Assembly (NCBI GenBank): GCA_034440635.1
Contig: JAOTON010001067.1
Coordinates: 469,001-533,000, forward strand
From: Lepas anatifera
Taxonomy: Eukaryota > Arthropoda > Thecostraca > Lepadidae
Direction: 5' to 3'
DNA length: 64,000 nucleotides
Part shown: positions 9,401-17,115 of the stretch, piece after piece
How the letters are laid out: each line of letters opens with the position of its first letter
Numbering within the stretch: the stretch's first letter is position 1
Notes under the pieces: model-generated
Told to the model about the DNA's origin: nothing
The model's input: only the letters and a program-made list of their open reading frames with translations
The model's database searches: none
Translations under genes and position numbers: made by a program

Positions 9401-10198
9401 CTGACGACGTCAGCTCCTTGCTGGTGCGTGGCGGCTCCCTGCCCGACTTCACCAGCTCGGCGTACGACACGGCCGTTCCCGAGGGTCCCATCAGCACGTC
9501 GCCATCCTGCTGTCGCACCGCACGCTCCCTGTCCCAGCGCGCGGCCGCCGGCTCCGCAGCGGGCGGGGACGCCTCGCCACCCGCCCGGCCCCGCTCCGCA
9601 GCGGGCGGGGACGCCTCGCCACCCGCCCGGCCCCGCTCCGTAGCAGGCGGAGACGCCTCGCCACCCGCACGGCCCCGCTCCGCAGCAGGCGGGGACGCCT
9701 CGCCACCCGCCCGGCCCCGCTCCGCAGCGGGCGGGGACGCCTCACCGCCCGCACGGCCCCGCTCCGCAGCAGGCGGGGACGCCTCGCCACCCGCCCGGCC
9801 CCGCTCCGCAGCGGGCGGGGACGCCTCGCCACCCGCCCGGCCCCGCTCCGCAGCAGGCGGAGTGCCGTCCGCGGCAGAGAACGGGGCTGCTACAGCAGCA
9901 GAGCTGGCGACGACTGGCGACTGGCGCCAGCTGGCGGCGTGGCCGCCTCGGCGCCGTGGACCGCACCGCCGTCACAGTGGCTATCAGGAGGCAGGCTGGT
10001 GTCGGGGCATTGCACCAGCTGTGGTACCACCGTCTCGACAGTGACGCGACCGGTGAGGCGGCGGTCGTGATGGCGGAATGTCCTGCTCTTGCTGCCGCCG
10101 GGGTCGCCACCGCTCTCGCCCGGCGCGCCGCCGCCAGACGCCATACGCAGCAGCTTGGGCGCTGAGGAGAACAGCGACAGGCCCTCAAATCTCAGGAT
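318..10198 (-). CDS. BRAP: BRAP/IMP-type RING E3 ubiquitin ligase (gene span, 3' end missing)
   Basis: Exons at 9313-10198 (internal structure uncertain), 6735-6924, 5038-5173, 4499-4625, 2872-3015, 2223-2346, 1499-1732 and 318-473 join in one reading frame with GT/AG borders. In order they encode a proline/alanine/arginine-rich N-terminus, the BRAP2 RRM-like domain, a RING-H2 finger, a UBP-type zinc finger and a coiled coil. This order is specific to BRAP (also called IMP). In known animals the protein is a cytoplasmic E3 ligase that dampens Ras-to-MAPK signalling by limiting the KSR scaffold, and it can retain proteins carrying nuclear-localisation signals. The first coding exon and the C-terminal basic tail are not identified; the tail must lie left of base 1. 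The introns carry several minisatellites built from the splice junctions. Family identification is very secure; the N-terminal exon model is not. Confidence 0.95.
690..1010. repeat. 21-bp minisatellite in BRAP intron
   Basis: About fifteen imperfect copies of a 21-bp unit (for example ACACTGAGGTGGGACAGAACG). Because 21 is a multiple of three, both strands stay open and give repeated seven-residue peptides, but these are shadows of the repeat. Read on the gene strand, each unit contains a pyrimidine-rich CCCACCTCAG, which resembles a 3' splice site. Confidence 0.85.
1010..1498. other. BRAP intron, no other feature seen
   Basis: Unique-looking intron DNA between two BRAP coiled-coil exons. I see no RNA gene or clear mobile element. 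Confidence 0.5.
1499..1732 (-). CDS. BRAP: BRAP exon: coiled coil, first part
   Basis: Seventy-eight codons in phase 0 at both ends, between a CGCGCAG acceptor and an AAG|GTGGGA donor. It starts [20 protein letters not shown] and continues [20 protein letters not shown], which corresponds closely to the start of the long coiled coil after the UBP finger in BRAP proteins. The remainder is a heptad-like, glutamate/lysine-rich helix ending in TSSENK. Confidence 0.95.
1733..2222. other. BRAP intron, no other feature seen
   Basis: Unique-looking intron between the UBP-finger exon and the first coiled-coil exon. Confidence 0.5.
2223..2346 (-). CDS. BRAP: BRAP exon: end of UBP zinc finger
   Basis: It encodes [20 protein letters not shown] and [20 protein letters not shown] before VE and the donor GAG|GTGGAC. 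The histidine-rich [11 protein letters not shown] and RVWDYVGDN segments are hallmarks of the BRAP UBP finger. The exon ends in phase 0. A second, diverged copy of its 5' border lies at about 2400-2460, upstream of the exon. Confidence 0.95.
2298..2462. repeat. two-copy duplication of a BRAP acceptor junction
   Basis: A segment of about 100 bp occurs twice (around 2298-2360 and 2400-2462). Each copy holds the acceptor and roughly the first 48 exon bases of the UBP-finger exon. The downstream one (nearer 2346) is the functional exon; the other is diverged. Confidence 0.8.
2463..2871. other. BRAP intron, no other feature seen
   Basis: Intron DNA between the junction duplication and the zinc-finger exon, without recognisable elements. 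Confidence 0.45.
2872..3015 (-). CDS. BRAP: BRAP exon: end of RING and first part of UBP zinc finger
   Basis: Translation gives [38 protein letters not shown] and [10 protein letters not shown]. It supplies the last two RING cysteines and the CxxC, CxxC and GHxGCGR ligands of a UBP zinc finger, a domain that in this family binds ubiquitin. The acceptor is GTCTTCAG and the donor is TATAG|GTTAGT. It begins with one base and ends with two, both matching the neighbouring exons. Seven copies of the acceptor lie upstream in a 36-bp array. Confidence 0.97.
   Translation of the reverse strand: MSGLPVRADSGTGGRQLLLRVPGWRKPLDLPYLRSRWLRKIRRRTRL
3006..3262. repeat. 36-bp array of BRAP acceptor-site copies
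   Basis: Seven copies of a 36-bp unit with CAGCTG anchors at about 3014, 3049, 3085, 3121, 3157, 3193 and 3229. The first is the real acceptor of the zinc-finger exon; the others repeat the pyrimidine tract, the CAG and the first dozen exon bases. On the gene strand a decoy acceptor would read TGT CCG GTG TGC CGC TGA, so using one would terminate translation. Confidence 0.92.
3316..4490. repeat. long minisatellite next to the RING exon donor
   Basis: More than a kilobase of interleaved 19-base and 14-base motifs (TGTTTGTCGCCCAGCTGTC and TGTTTGTCCCGGTC on the plus strand). On the gene strand the core CAGCTGGGCGACAAACAG resembles the exon end CAGTGGGGCGACACCAG that precedes the donor at 4498. 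At the far end (about 3320 and 3365), CACCAAGTGAGACC-like copies keep the donor itself. A 200-plus-codon open frame in each direction is a by-product of the repeat. Confidence 0.85.
4499..4625 (-). CDS. BRAP: BRAP exon: RING-H2 finger
   Basis: It encodes [20 protein letters not shown], a short loop, then [17 protein letters not shown]. The zinc ligands C-x2-C, C-x-H-x2-H-x2-C are all present; the last pair, CPVC, comes from the next exon, which starts by completing the split serine codon (AG+C). This is the ubiquitin-transfer module that binds the E2 enzyme. The acceptor is CCTGCAG and the donor CAG|GTGAGA. Both sides are flanked by minisatellites. Confidence 0.97.
4608..4755. repeat. 63-bp array of the RING exon acceptor
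   Basis: Three copies of a unit of about 63 bp. Each contains CCGTGAACCCTGCAGG, the plus-strand image of the acceptor CCTGCAG|GGTTCACGG, plus the first 25 or so exon bases. The leftmost copy is the true exon start. Confidence 0.88.
4760..5042. repeat. 31-bp array of a BRAP donor site
   Basis: About eight extra copies of a 31- to 32-bp unit next to the true exon end at 5038. Each unit reads TCTG|GTACGTGA on the gene strand, a full copy of the donor of the second BRAP2-domain exon, together with the last exon bases (CTCCC-ATG). Confidence 0.92.
5038..5173 (-). CDS. BRAP: BRAP exon: second half of BRAP2 domain
   Basis: It encodes [20 protein letters not shown] and then [20 protein letters not shown], matching the end of the BRAP2 domain just before the RING finger. 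The acceptor is GTGCGCAG and the donor is CTG|GTACGTGA. The exon starts in phase 0 and ends with one base, which is completed by GG in the RING exon. Its donor is the seed of the 31-bp array at 4760-5037. Confidence 0.95.
5174..6734. other. BRAP intron with GAGTC-rich degenerate repeat
   Basis: From about 5745 to 6170 the DNA is dense in GAGTC, GAGTTGA and GACTC words in both directions, as in a decayed short-unit repeat. The rest of the intron looks unique. Confidence 0.5.
6735..6924 (-). CDS. BRAP: BRAP exon: first half of BRAP2 (RRM-like) domain
   Basis: It encodes [20 protein letters not shown] and continues to [20 protein letters not shown], the highly conserved core of the BRAP2 domain. 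The first base T completes the split codon left by the upstream exon (AA+T). It ends in phase 0 at CAG before a GTGGGT donor. The acceptor side is followed immediately by a 27-bp minisatellite made of copies of this same border. Confidence 0.95.
6925..7240. repeat. 27-bp array of a BRAP acceptor site
   Basis: About twelve copies of a unit of around 27 bp (CTGCCGGACCACTGACGTCA on plus). On the gene strand each reads TGGTCCGGCAG|TG followed by TTTTGACGTC, a copy of the real acceptor GGTCCGGCAG|TGCTATGACGTC of the BRAP2-domain exon. Confidence 0.92.
7241..8205. other. BRAP intron, nothing recognised
   Basis: Moderately pyrimidine- and purine-rich patches, including CTCC-rich segments at 7390 and 7720, but no coding exon or known element. 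Confidence 0.4.
8211..8430 (+). mobile_element. tRNA-derived SINE
   Basis: Starts with a tRNA-like A box (GTAGCTCAGTTGGTAAAGCG) at about 8218. It ends with GTGGGACGTTAAACTTTGGC, a tail seen in many invertebrate tRNA-derived SINEs. It lies inside a BRAP intron in the opposite orientation to the gene. Confidence 0.6.
8431..9312. other. BRAP intron, nothing recognised
   Basis: No exon, RNA gene or element that I can support. Confidence 0.4.
9313..10198 (-). CDS. BRAP: BRAP N-terminal exon(s) with 14-residue repeats
   Basis: The 3' part (9313 to about 9889) is open and ends in [20 protein letters not shown], the conserved lead-in to the BRAP2 domain, followed by a GTGAGT donor at 9312. Upstream of this, a 42-bp GC-rich unit repeated about seven times encodes [18 protein letters not shown] units. 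The 5' part (9967-10198) is open in another frame, begins after a CAG acceptor at 10199-10201 with [10 protein letters not shown], and includes an ATG at 10144. The two frames do not meet: the upper one stops at 9890-9892 and the lower one at 9972-9974. A 77-base intron (donor GTGCGG at 9966, acceptor CTGCTGTAG ending at 9890) would restore phase exactly; a one-base assembly error would also explain it. Confidence 0.7.
9556..9862. repeat. 42-bp coding minisatellite in BRAP
   Basis: Seven full copies and one partial copy of a 42-bp, roughly 80 percent GC unit. On the gene strand it encodes a 14-residue Arg/Gly/Glu/Ala/Pro-rich repeat in frame. The unit has so few stop words that several other frames are open too. 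Confidence 0.92.
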
Positions 10199-11460
10199 CT
10201 GTATTTGTATTCAACACAACACAGTGTATTTCGTCAGAGTAAATAAATTAAAAATGAGACTTAAATGACAATATAAGGCATACGAAGCCTTCTGAGAGGG
10301 CCTCTATTTTTATTTTTGCTGTATCGCAAACAAAATCTCAGAACGATAGCCAACGAATGGAAGTTAATAAATGTGCACCAATCATTGACGGAGACAACAG
10401 CACACGTGGTAGAGCATCCAGGCAGGGGGCATGCCATCTAGAGAGTCACCGATCGAGCCCGGGGATGCCAACCGAAATAGCTGCTGAGGGAGCTACGAGC
10501 AGGGGTACCAGAACCCTAGCCTAATGAATCCTCACTCATTGAAATGGAAACTTTTACTGAACTATTTCTGGGAGCTTTTACTGTGACAGCACATATAACG
10601 AAGCTTAAGACACCCAAAGGTCCACAATGGCCAGCATGATAAAGTAGGCCCGATCGTAGCTCTAGAAAACTTTAATACCATACCCACCTTGGTAGTGTTC
10701 AAAATGTATTGAGGTATGACCATTTGCGATTTCCATCCGAAATGCACAGAGCGACACCGACATTACCCTCTTCTTGCACTCCCATTGGAAAAAACGCGCT
10801 TACATCGATTGGCCCTGTTGTAGTAGAGGAGCCAAGGAAGAACACAGGATGCTCTACCTCTAGGTGCTGTTCCAGCGGCCTGCATGAAAAAGGTTTCAAG
10901 TCAGACAAGCAAATTTCCTGGTTAAAAAAGTAAGCTAGTTCGCATTTCCAAGCAGACGGTTCACTTAAATCCAATGCAGATGGTATAACATACTCATAAT
11001 TAAAATGGGTTTGTTTCGCGCGGCAAAGAAATCAGAGTTGAATTCAAGTGAAAACAGCGTTTGTAATAGTTTATTTTTACGCACAAAAACTACGCCACAA
11101 TGGTAGCTAGGCCGGAAATGACGGCACTAGTGAAATACTACGGACTTCGCGGCCGGAAACGACAGAAATAGTGTTATACTATAGACTACGCCACAATGGT
11201 AGCCGGGTCGGAGATGACGGAACTAATACTATACTATAGACTACAAAGCCTGCAATGATGGAACTAGTGCTGTATGATAGACCAGGCCACAATGGTAGCT
11301 GGGCCGGAAATGACGGAACTAGTGCAGGAATAATTATGTGAATGCGGCTGGTCTGTGTACTAGTCAAAATCTAATCGGTGATCTTAAGATGGCATAGCTA
11401 ACCAACAGAACCTGACATTACCTACGAAATTCGGATTTGAAGGCCACTTCGACCTCGAGG
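10199..11460. other. BRAP 5' region / intergenic, no firm feature
   Basis: Contains the doubtful exon at 10804-10879. From 11090 to 11340 there is a loose repeat of CCACAATGGTAGC...GGAAATGACGGAACTA words, about four copies of 60-75 bp. No promoter motif can be assigned. Confidence 0.4.
10804..10879 (-). CDS. possible small upstream exon, unrecognised
   Basis: A 76-base stretch between a good acceptor (TTTTTCATGCAG) and a good donor (GAT|GTAAGCG). With one leading base it reads PLEQHLEVEHPVFFLGSSTT then TGPID and ends in phase 0, which fits the phase-0 acceptor of the BRAP exon at 10198. It could be an upstream BRAP exon, but I do not recognise the peptide and no start codon is assigned. It may be chance. 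Confidence 0.25.
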
Positions 11461-11469
11461 TGCTTTGCC

Positions 11470-12300
11470 GTCATTGGGACGCTTTGGCCCGAACCATAAG
11501 AGGCCAGAGGTGACGCATGTTATAGGGCATGTGATGGGGAAGGGTGATGTATGTCCAGTAAAACAGAAGACATCACAAATTTATCTGAGTAGACAAGCAG
11601 AAGTGGATAACCAGAGCAAAGACATGATAAGGGATGGCATCTGCAGACCATCAACGTCTCCATGGAGTTGCGGTCATTTTGGTGCACAAGAAAGATTTGT
11701 CCTATTGTTTCGTAGTGGACTGTCATGGCTTGAATGATGTCACAAAGACGGACACGTAACTGGGCGCAAACTACCAGGGATCCTGGACAAGATGGATAAA
11801 AGTTGGAGCTTCTCATTCCTAGCCAACACAAACACCTTCTAGTCTGTGCCGGTAAGTTAGGAGAAAAGGAAGCTTTCCTGTGGGCCCGTAGCTAATGCAA
11901 AATTAATGTAATGGCACAAGGTTTGTGCAATTTTCAAAGTATATCTAAAAAAGCTGTGGATGCGGTCTCAACTCTGATCCGTATCTCGATGACATGTGCA
12001 TAAACCTCAAAATTTTCTCAGCACATTCGCACCTATTGGCTGCATTCAAGAAGGCTAAATCGCAGCTGTGTTGTGACAAGACCGAGTTCAGCTACACCAA
12101 AGGGGAATTCATCGGCCACCAGCTCTCCCCATCTGGGTGCAAGCCACTTCACTCATGTCAACATAACGACACAGTATCTCATCCGATCAAGGAAGAAGGA
12201 GCTGCAACCATTCCTAGGCCTGTGGAACTACTACAGACATTTTCTATATCTGACATACTACTGACAGAACATACTACTGACATGTTGTCAAGGAAAGGGC
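11470..12300 (+). mobile_element. decayed Gypsy-type LTR retrotransposon pol fragment
   Basis: Disconnected peptides match the Gypsy reverse transcriptase: IYLSRQAEVDNQSKDMIRDG and RPSTSPWSC (substrate-binding region) at about 11570-11670, then YLDDMCINLKIFSAHSHLLA and TKGEFIGHQLSPSGCKP (catalytic YLDD to thumb) at about 11975-12150, then LQPFLGLWNYYRHF leading toward RNase H. Frame breaks and stops separate them, and no LTRs are seen. Confidence 0.75.
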
Positions 12301-12304
12301 TTTT

Positions 12305-12720
12305 GGGGTCAGGTCAAGGAGTTTTGGGATCAGCAATCTTTATCCTCTATGTGAATGACCTACCAAACAGACTTGTAAGCCATATGAAATTCTTTGCAGA
12401 CAATGCAAAGGAGTACAGTAAGGCCATAACTGAAGATGATCGCTCCATGCTCCAAGAGAACCAGAGAAGGCTGGAGAGCTGATCACAGGGCTGGCTTCTG
12501 CCATTCAAAGTGAGTATGAGCAGTATTCTCCACCTTTGTACAAGAAACCCATTGGGCTCCAGCGTGCAAAGTATGGTATTTTCCATGAGATCTCGGTGCA
12601 AGTGCCCTTTGAGACAGGAGAGAGTGGTGCGAATTTTATCAACCCAGGTGCGAATCTGTGAGACTGTTGTGAGGAAGGCGACACAGAAAACAAACCAAAT
12701 AATACTTAAATGACTATGAA
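12305..12720 (+). mobile_element. non-LTR retrotransposon RT fragment
   Basis: Peptide GVLGSAIFILYVNDLPNRLV followed by FADNAKEYSKAI matches the RT palm region of CR1/Jockey-type LINEs; the catalytic FADD appears as FADN. It directly abuts the Gypsy remnant, so the two are chimeric or nested. Confidence 0.65.
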
Positions 12721-12764
12721 GACAAAGGAGGGGTCTTATAAAAAGTTCTCAACTAACTACCTTA

Positions 12765-15310
12765 CCTTACCTTACCTTACGGATTTTCGGAATTTCGAGG
12801 CACAAGGCCTGCAGGCTCCGTTCTCCACGAGCTCAATTTCGATCGTGCTAGACTCACTCGTTCTCAGGAGAAAAGTACCTGAGATGGGCCCAGTGTTCAT
12901 CTAGGCCACTTTTGAATTGGGAAATGGTTTGTGCTGTAACGACAGAGTCAGGGAGAGAGTTCCAATCAGATATAGATCGGACCCCAATGGCGCAACGACG
13001 AGTCCTTGTTTGAGCTGATGGTTTAGCCAACTTCTTAGAATGACCTCGGGTGCGAGCGTGGGGGTCCAGAGCAACAAACTGCGCGAAATCCTGATCGATG
13101 TTTCCGTTCATCAGCTGGTACAGCTTGATCATGTCCCCCCTACGTCTGCGGTAGTATAGGGATGGAAGATATAGTGCTTGCAGTCTCTCTGGGTAGGGTA
13201 AGTGACGAAGGGACTGCACCAAGCGGGTTGCACGTCTCTGGACTCTTTCCACTAGCTTCTGATCGGCTCAGTTGAATGAGCCCCACACACTGTTGCCATA
13301 TTCCAGAAGTGGGCGCACAAGTGCCTTGTAAAGCCGGGGAGCGTGAAACTGTCGATATTAGCGAAGGACCTACGAATGACTGCGAGTACCCTATTTGCTC
13401 TGGCAACGGCTGTACAAGCCTGCTGTCAAAACTTGACTTCCCCGTCAATCACGATGCCCAGGTCTCTTTCCCCAGATGACTCGCGGATCTGAGTCCCCGT
13501 CATGGAGTAACTGTGGTGGGCGTTGGCAGGGCCAAGGTGCAGGACTGAACACTTGTCTAGATTGAAAGGGAGCTGCCAGACCGCAGACCATTTGAGCAAG
13601 CTGTTTATGTCTCGTTGGAGAGAGGCTCTGGATACAAGGTCCTGCACAGAGGTGTACACCTTGGTATCATCCGCAAAGATCTTGATACAACACTCCACAA
13701 CATCGGGCAGGTCATTGATGTATAACAAGAACAGGACTGGACCCAGAACTGACCCCTGGGGGACTCCACTAGACACCCTCAGCCAATCGGACGCAGCTGT
13801 GCCTATCACCACTCTCTGCTGTCGATGCGAAAGAAAGGCCCTGATCCATGTAAGAAGATGTCCCCCACCCTGTATCCATATAGCTTCTTTAAGAGTCTCT
13901 CGTGTGGCACAGAGTCGAACGCTTTTGAAAAATCCAAATAGACTACATCCACTGGTTTGTGGTCCTCGATGAGCTGACTCCAGTCCTCCAAGACCTCCAA
14001 CAGTTGCGACTCACAGGAGCGTTTTGGTCGGAATCCGTGTTGGTGACGGGAGAGCAGATTGTGTTCAGTGAGGTGAAGGAGAAGCCGGTCTCGTATCAAC
14101 GATTCCATGATCTTGCATGGGACAGATGTGAGGCTCACTGGTCTGTAGTTGCCAGGGTCTTGCCGATTCCCTTTCTTGAATATGGGAACCACTGTCCCTA
14201 GCTTCCAGGCATCAGGCAGGAGTCCGGAGTCCAACGATTTCTGGAAAAGGTTAGCGAGCGGAATGCACAAGGTGTTGCAGGATTCAAAAAGAATCCATGG
14301 ATGAAGCAGGTCAGGCCCAGGGGAACTGTTGGACTTCAAGTTATGAAGCTTTCCTGCAACGTCTTGTTCTGTGAATACGACGCTCCAGAAAGGGTCCGTG
14401 GTAGCGCTGCTCAAACTCGGGGATGGTCAGCAGGTTTTCTTTGGTGAACTTGCTGGCAAAGAAGGAGTTGAGAACCCTAGCCTTCTCTTCGTCGCTGGAA
14501 GCCAAAACACCCGATGCGTCCACCAGGTCCTCGATTTTACCCTTGGTTTTTAACCTGCTGTTAACATACTTCCAGAATGGCTTGGGACATGTGTTTAAAT
14601 TTCTTGCCAGGTTATGCTCATGCTGCCGCTGGAGACGACGGGTCAGGCTCCTCAGCTGTTTAGCGCACAGATTGCATCTCTCATAATCGATAACATCTCC
14701 AGACAGCTTGTATTGCCTCCAAAGCCTGTTCTTCCTATCCTTATGCTTCAGCGCTGAACTAGTCATGTAGATGTTTTTACGGTTGTTCCTGGTACGTACC
14801 ATGGGGATACAGTGTTCCACCAAGGAGTTCAATGTGTTCATGAAAAAATGATATGACTCAGCAGTAGAAAGTGATTCCAATGAGTCCCAGTTGACTTCCA
14901 TTATCAGCTTGTTGAGGCGGGCAAAGTCAGCTCGGTTGAATTTGAAGTGGCTTACAGTGTTGGAACTGGGTTTCGAGTACAGATTCAGAGAAAATCTCAG
15001 GACCAAATGGTCACTCTTGCCTAGCCCTGGTAGATAGCGCAAGTCACTCAGCATGCCTTCCTCATTGCTGAAGATTAAGTCCAGTACGCTACCAACGTCC
15101 CTACCCCTCATCCTAGTTGGTGATCGAACATGCTGGAAAAGAAAGTGTTAATGCATGATGTTAATGAGTTTCTGAGAGGGATGACCAGGAGGAGCACTGG
15201 AAAATACCCTATTCCAATCGATCTGAGGAAAGTTAAAATCGCCTACAAGCAAAGGGTGAGAAGGTGAGAGTGAGCGAACCTGATCCAGCAGGACTAACTA
15301 ATAAGAGAGG
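12765..15310 (-). mobile_element. CR1-like LINE, 5'-truncated, nearly complete RT
   Basis: Reading leftwards: the end of the endonuclease domain (FNFPQIDWN at about 15230, then LGKSDHLVLRFSLNLYSKP), a linker, RT motifs ([82 protein letters not shown]), the thumb and a C-terminal end (SISDWNSLPDSVV). The catalytic FADD is intact. Frameshifts near 14410, 13850 and 13265 split the ORF. The 3' end has four to five GGTAA repeats at about 12762-12780, typical of CR1-clade tails. It lies on the BRAP strand, upstream of the gene. Confidence 0.9.
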
Positions 15311-17109
15311 TAGCAATGCATCATGTGGGTAGGAATGAGTGTTTTTCTCCCTGGTATATGGCATATTGGTGCGAATTTTTGGTGGCTGGCCGTGCGGGAA
15401 TTTTAGATGGCTGGTGCGACTCGTCTGGCCAGCTGCTATACTTTGCAGACTGGACTGGGTCCTACGGTACAGGTGCTGGCTTCACATGTTGGATGAATCG
15501 CAACCACATAGTCCACTAAGCTCCTATGAATCAACCCTTTAAAAAGACGGGGACAGCTCCATGAATCAACTCCTTCAAAAAAGAGGTTGATCCGATGGTG
15601 CTGAGCCTCCGTGATATTCCAGTGGTCTGTGTTTTTGGGGTATCCTCTTGAATGTTCCTGTGCCAAACTTTTTTGTTGTGGTGAACTTTTAAAACCTTGG
15701 TATTTTTAATATTTTCTGTGATGTCAACCTGACCTCCTTTTTGCAGAGCTGGCCTGTGGGCCTCCTCCGGTGGACTTTGCCTTTGCTGCTGGGGCGGTGC
15801 CTCTCTACCAGCCTGCCGCGCGCCGCCTGCCTGCCTGCGCGCGCCTCCTCCCTACCCACCCCCTTCTCCCCTACCACCCCTCCCCCCCCTACCACACACC
15901 TACCTACCTCTCTATACCTCCTACCTACCTACACCTACCTTCCTACCTCCTACCTACCCCCCCCCCTACCTACCACTACCTACCAGTGTGGGGCCGTTGT
16001 GGGCTTGTTCTGTGAGTTTTGAGTGGATTTGTTATATTACCTGGAATTTATTAATGGTTTTGTCGTCTTTTACTGGGCTTCACGATACCTGGTTGGCACA
16101 AGCCTTTCCCCATACACTACCTATAAAGGGAGTGGAGCTAGCACAGCAACCAGTTGAGGATCTAGGAAGGTCTAGGAGGATCAAGGATCTAGGAGTATCT
16201 GTATATGAGGATCTTAAATTCAGTAAGTTATTATTCAAGGTAATAGAGACACTAAGGCAAAATTATGGGGGATGAGAGACACTTTTGCTATTGATTGGCT
16301 ATCTATAATCGACTAATTAGTCTTCTTCGGACGACGCAAACAATAAGCGTTGCCTTGCAACAAGGACCATTACCATTTCATGGTTTACTTGCTGTGACGT
16401 CATGTGGGCGCTAAAAGAATCCCTTTCTTTTTAATTTGTGAAGTATTTTTCTGGATTTTGAAGTAGAAGAAGCATTTTCGCAGGAAAAAATTTGGATCTA
16501 TTTCTCTAGAAAATTACGCTAAATTTGTCTATTTTTGATTTTTAGAACATTTTATTCACCTTCAGAAAAGGCCCCGTAAAGCAGCAGAGGAATTCCCCTC
16601 AAAAAGCTGAAGTTTTCCTGGGTATTTGCAAAGGAAGAATTAGTTCCTTTTTGGTATCACAGCACTAATCATAGAGCTTTACTCGTGTTATTAGGGGTGC
16701 ATTTACTGACGCAGATCATTCAATCACTGCTCATTGGAGTTTCGCTTTATGTAAATGCGTGACGTAATTGTAAAATAGACAACATTTATACTAGTATAAA
16801 AAAATAATTTTGAAAAATAATGCAGGGAAAAATTATAAATAAGTATAATATAAAATTTTTGAAATATCAAAATTCTGTCATAATTTTCAAAAACAAATAT
16901 TACATCTTTGGGCGTATGCTTCATGTACTAAAGACTATACGTACCTTTGAAAGCCTTCTTCAACTGTGTTGGTTCTTGATGCTGCTGATTGCACTTGCAA
17001 AAAGAGAATAACACCGGCGTCTCTGTTGCTTTAGGTGTCTTTATTGCCTTTATAGAACTTGAACGTGAATTGGAATATCATTATTTGACAGTGTTAAGTT
17101 GCACGGAAA
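15311..17109. other. ARPC3 upstream region with CCTA microsatellite
   Basis: A CCTAC/CTACC microsatellite covers about 15895-15985. A possible LINE scrap on plus (KDLGVSVYEDLKFS) sits near 16190. The last 400 bases are AT-rich and should include the ARPC3 promoter, but I see no clear core element. Confidence 0.45.
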
Positions 17110-17115
17110 ATGCCG
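17110..17115 (+). CDS. ARPC3: ARPC3 exon 1 (Met-Pro)
   Basis: ATG CCG directly followed by GTAAGT, in phase 0. The next exon begins AYHSQYTS, so the product starts MPAYHS, as expected for this family. The context GGAAAATG is acceptable for initiation. A two-codon exon is inherently weak evidence, but family length and phase agree. Confidence 0.7.

Noticed and set aside
9361..10044. A 227-codon plus-strand frame over BRAP
   Set aside because: Antisense to the GC-rich coding repeat; the minus frame ends in the conserved BRAP block and a proper donor.
10370..10480. A SINE with A/B-box-like words (CGTGGTAGAGCATCC, GATCGAGCCCGGG)
   Set aside because: The boxes are incomplete and no tail or boundaries can be seen.
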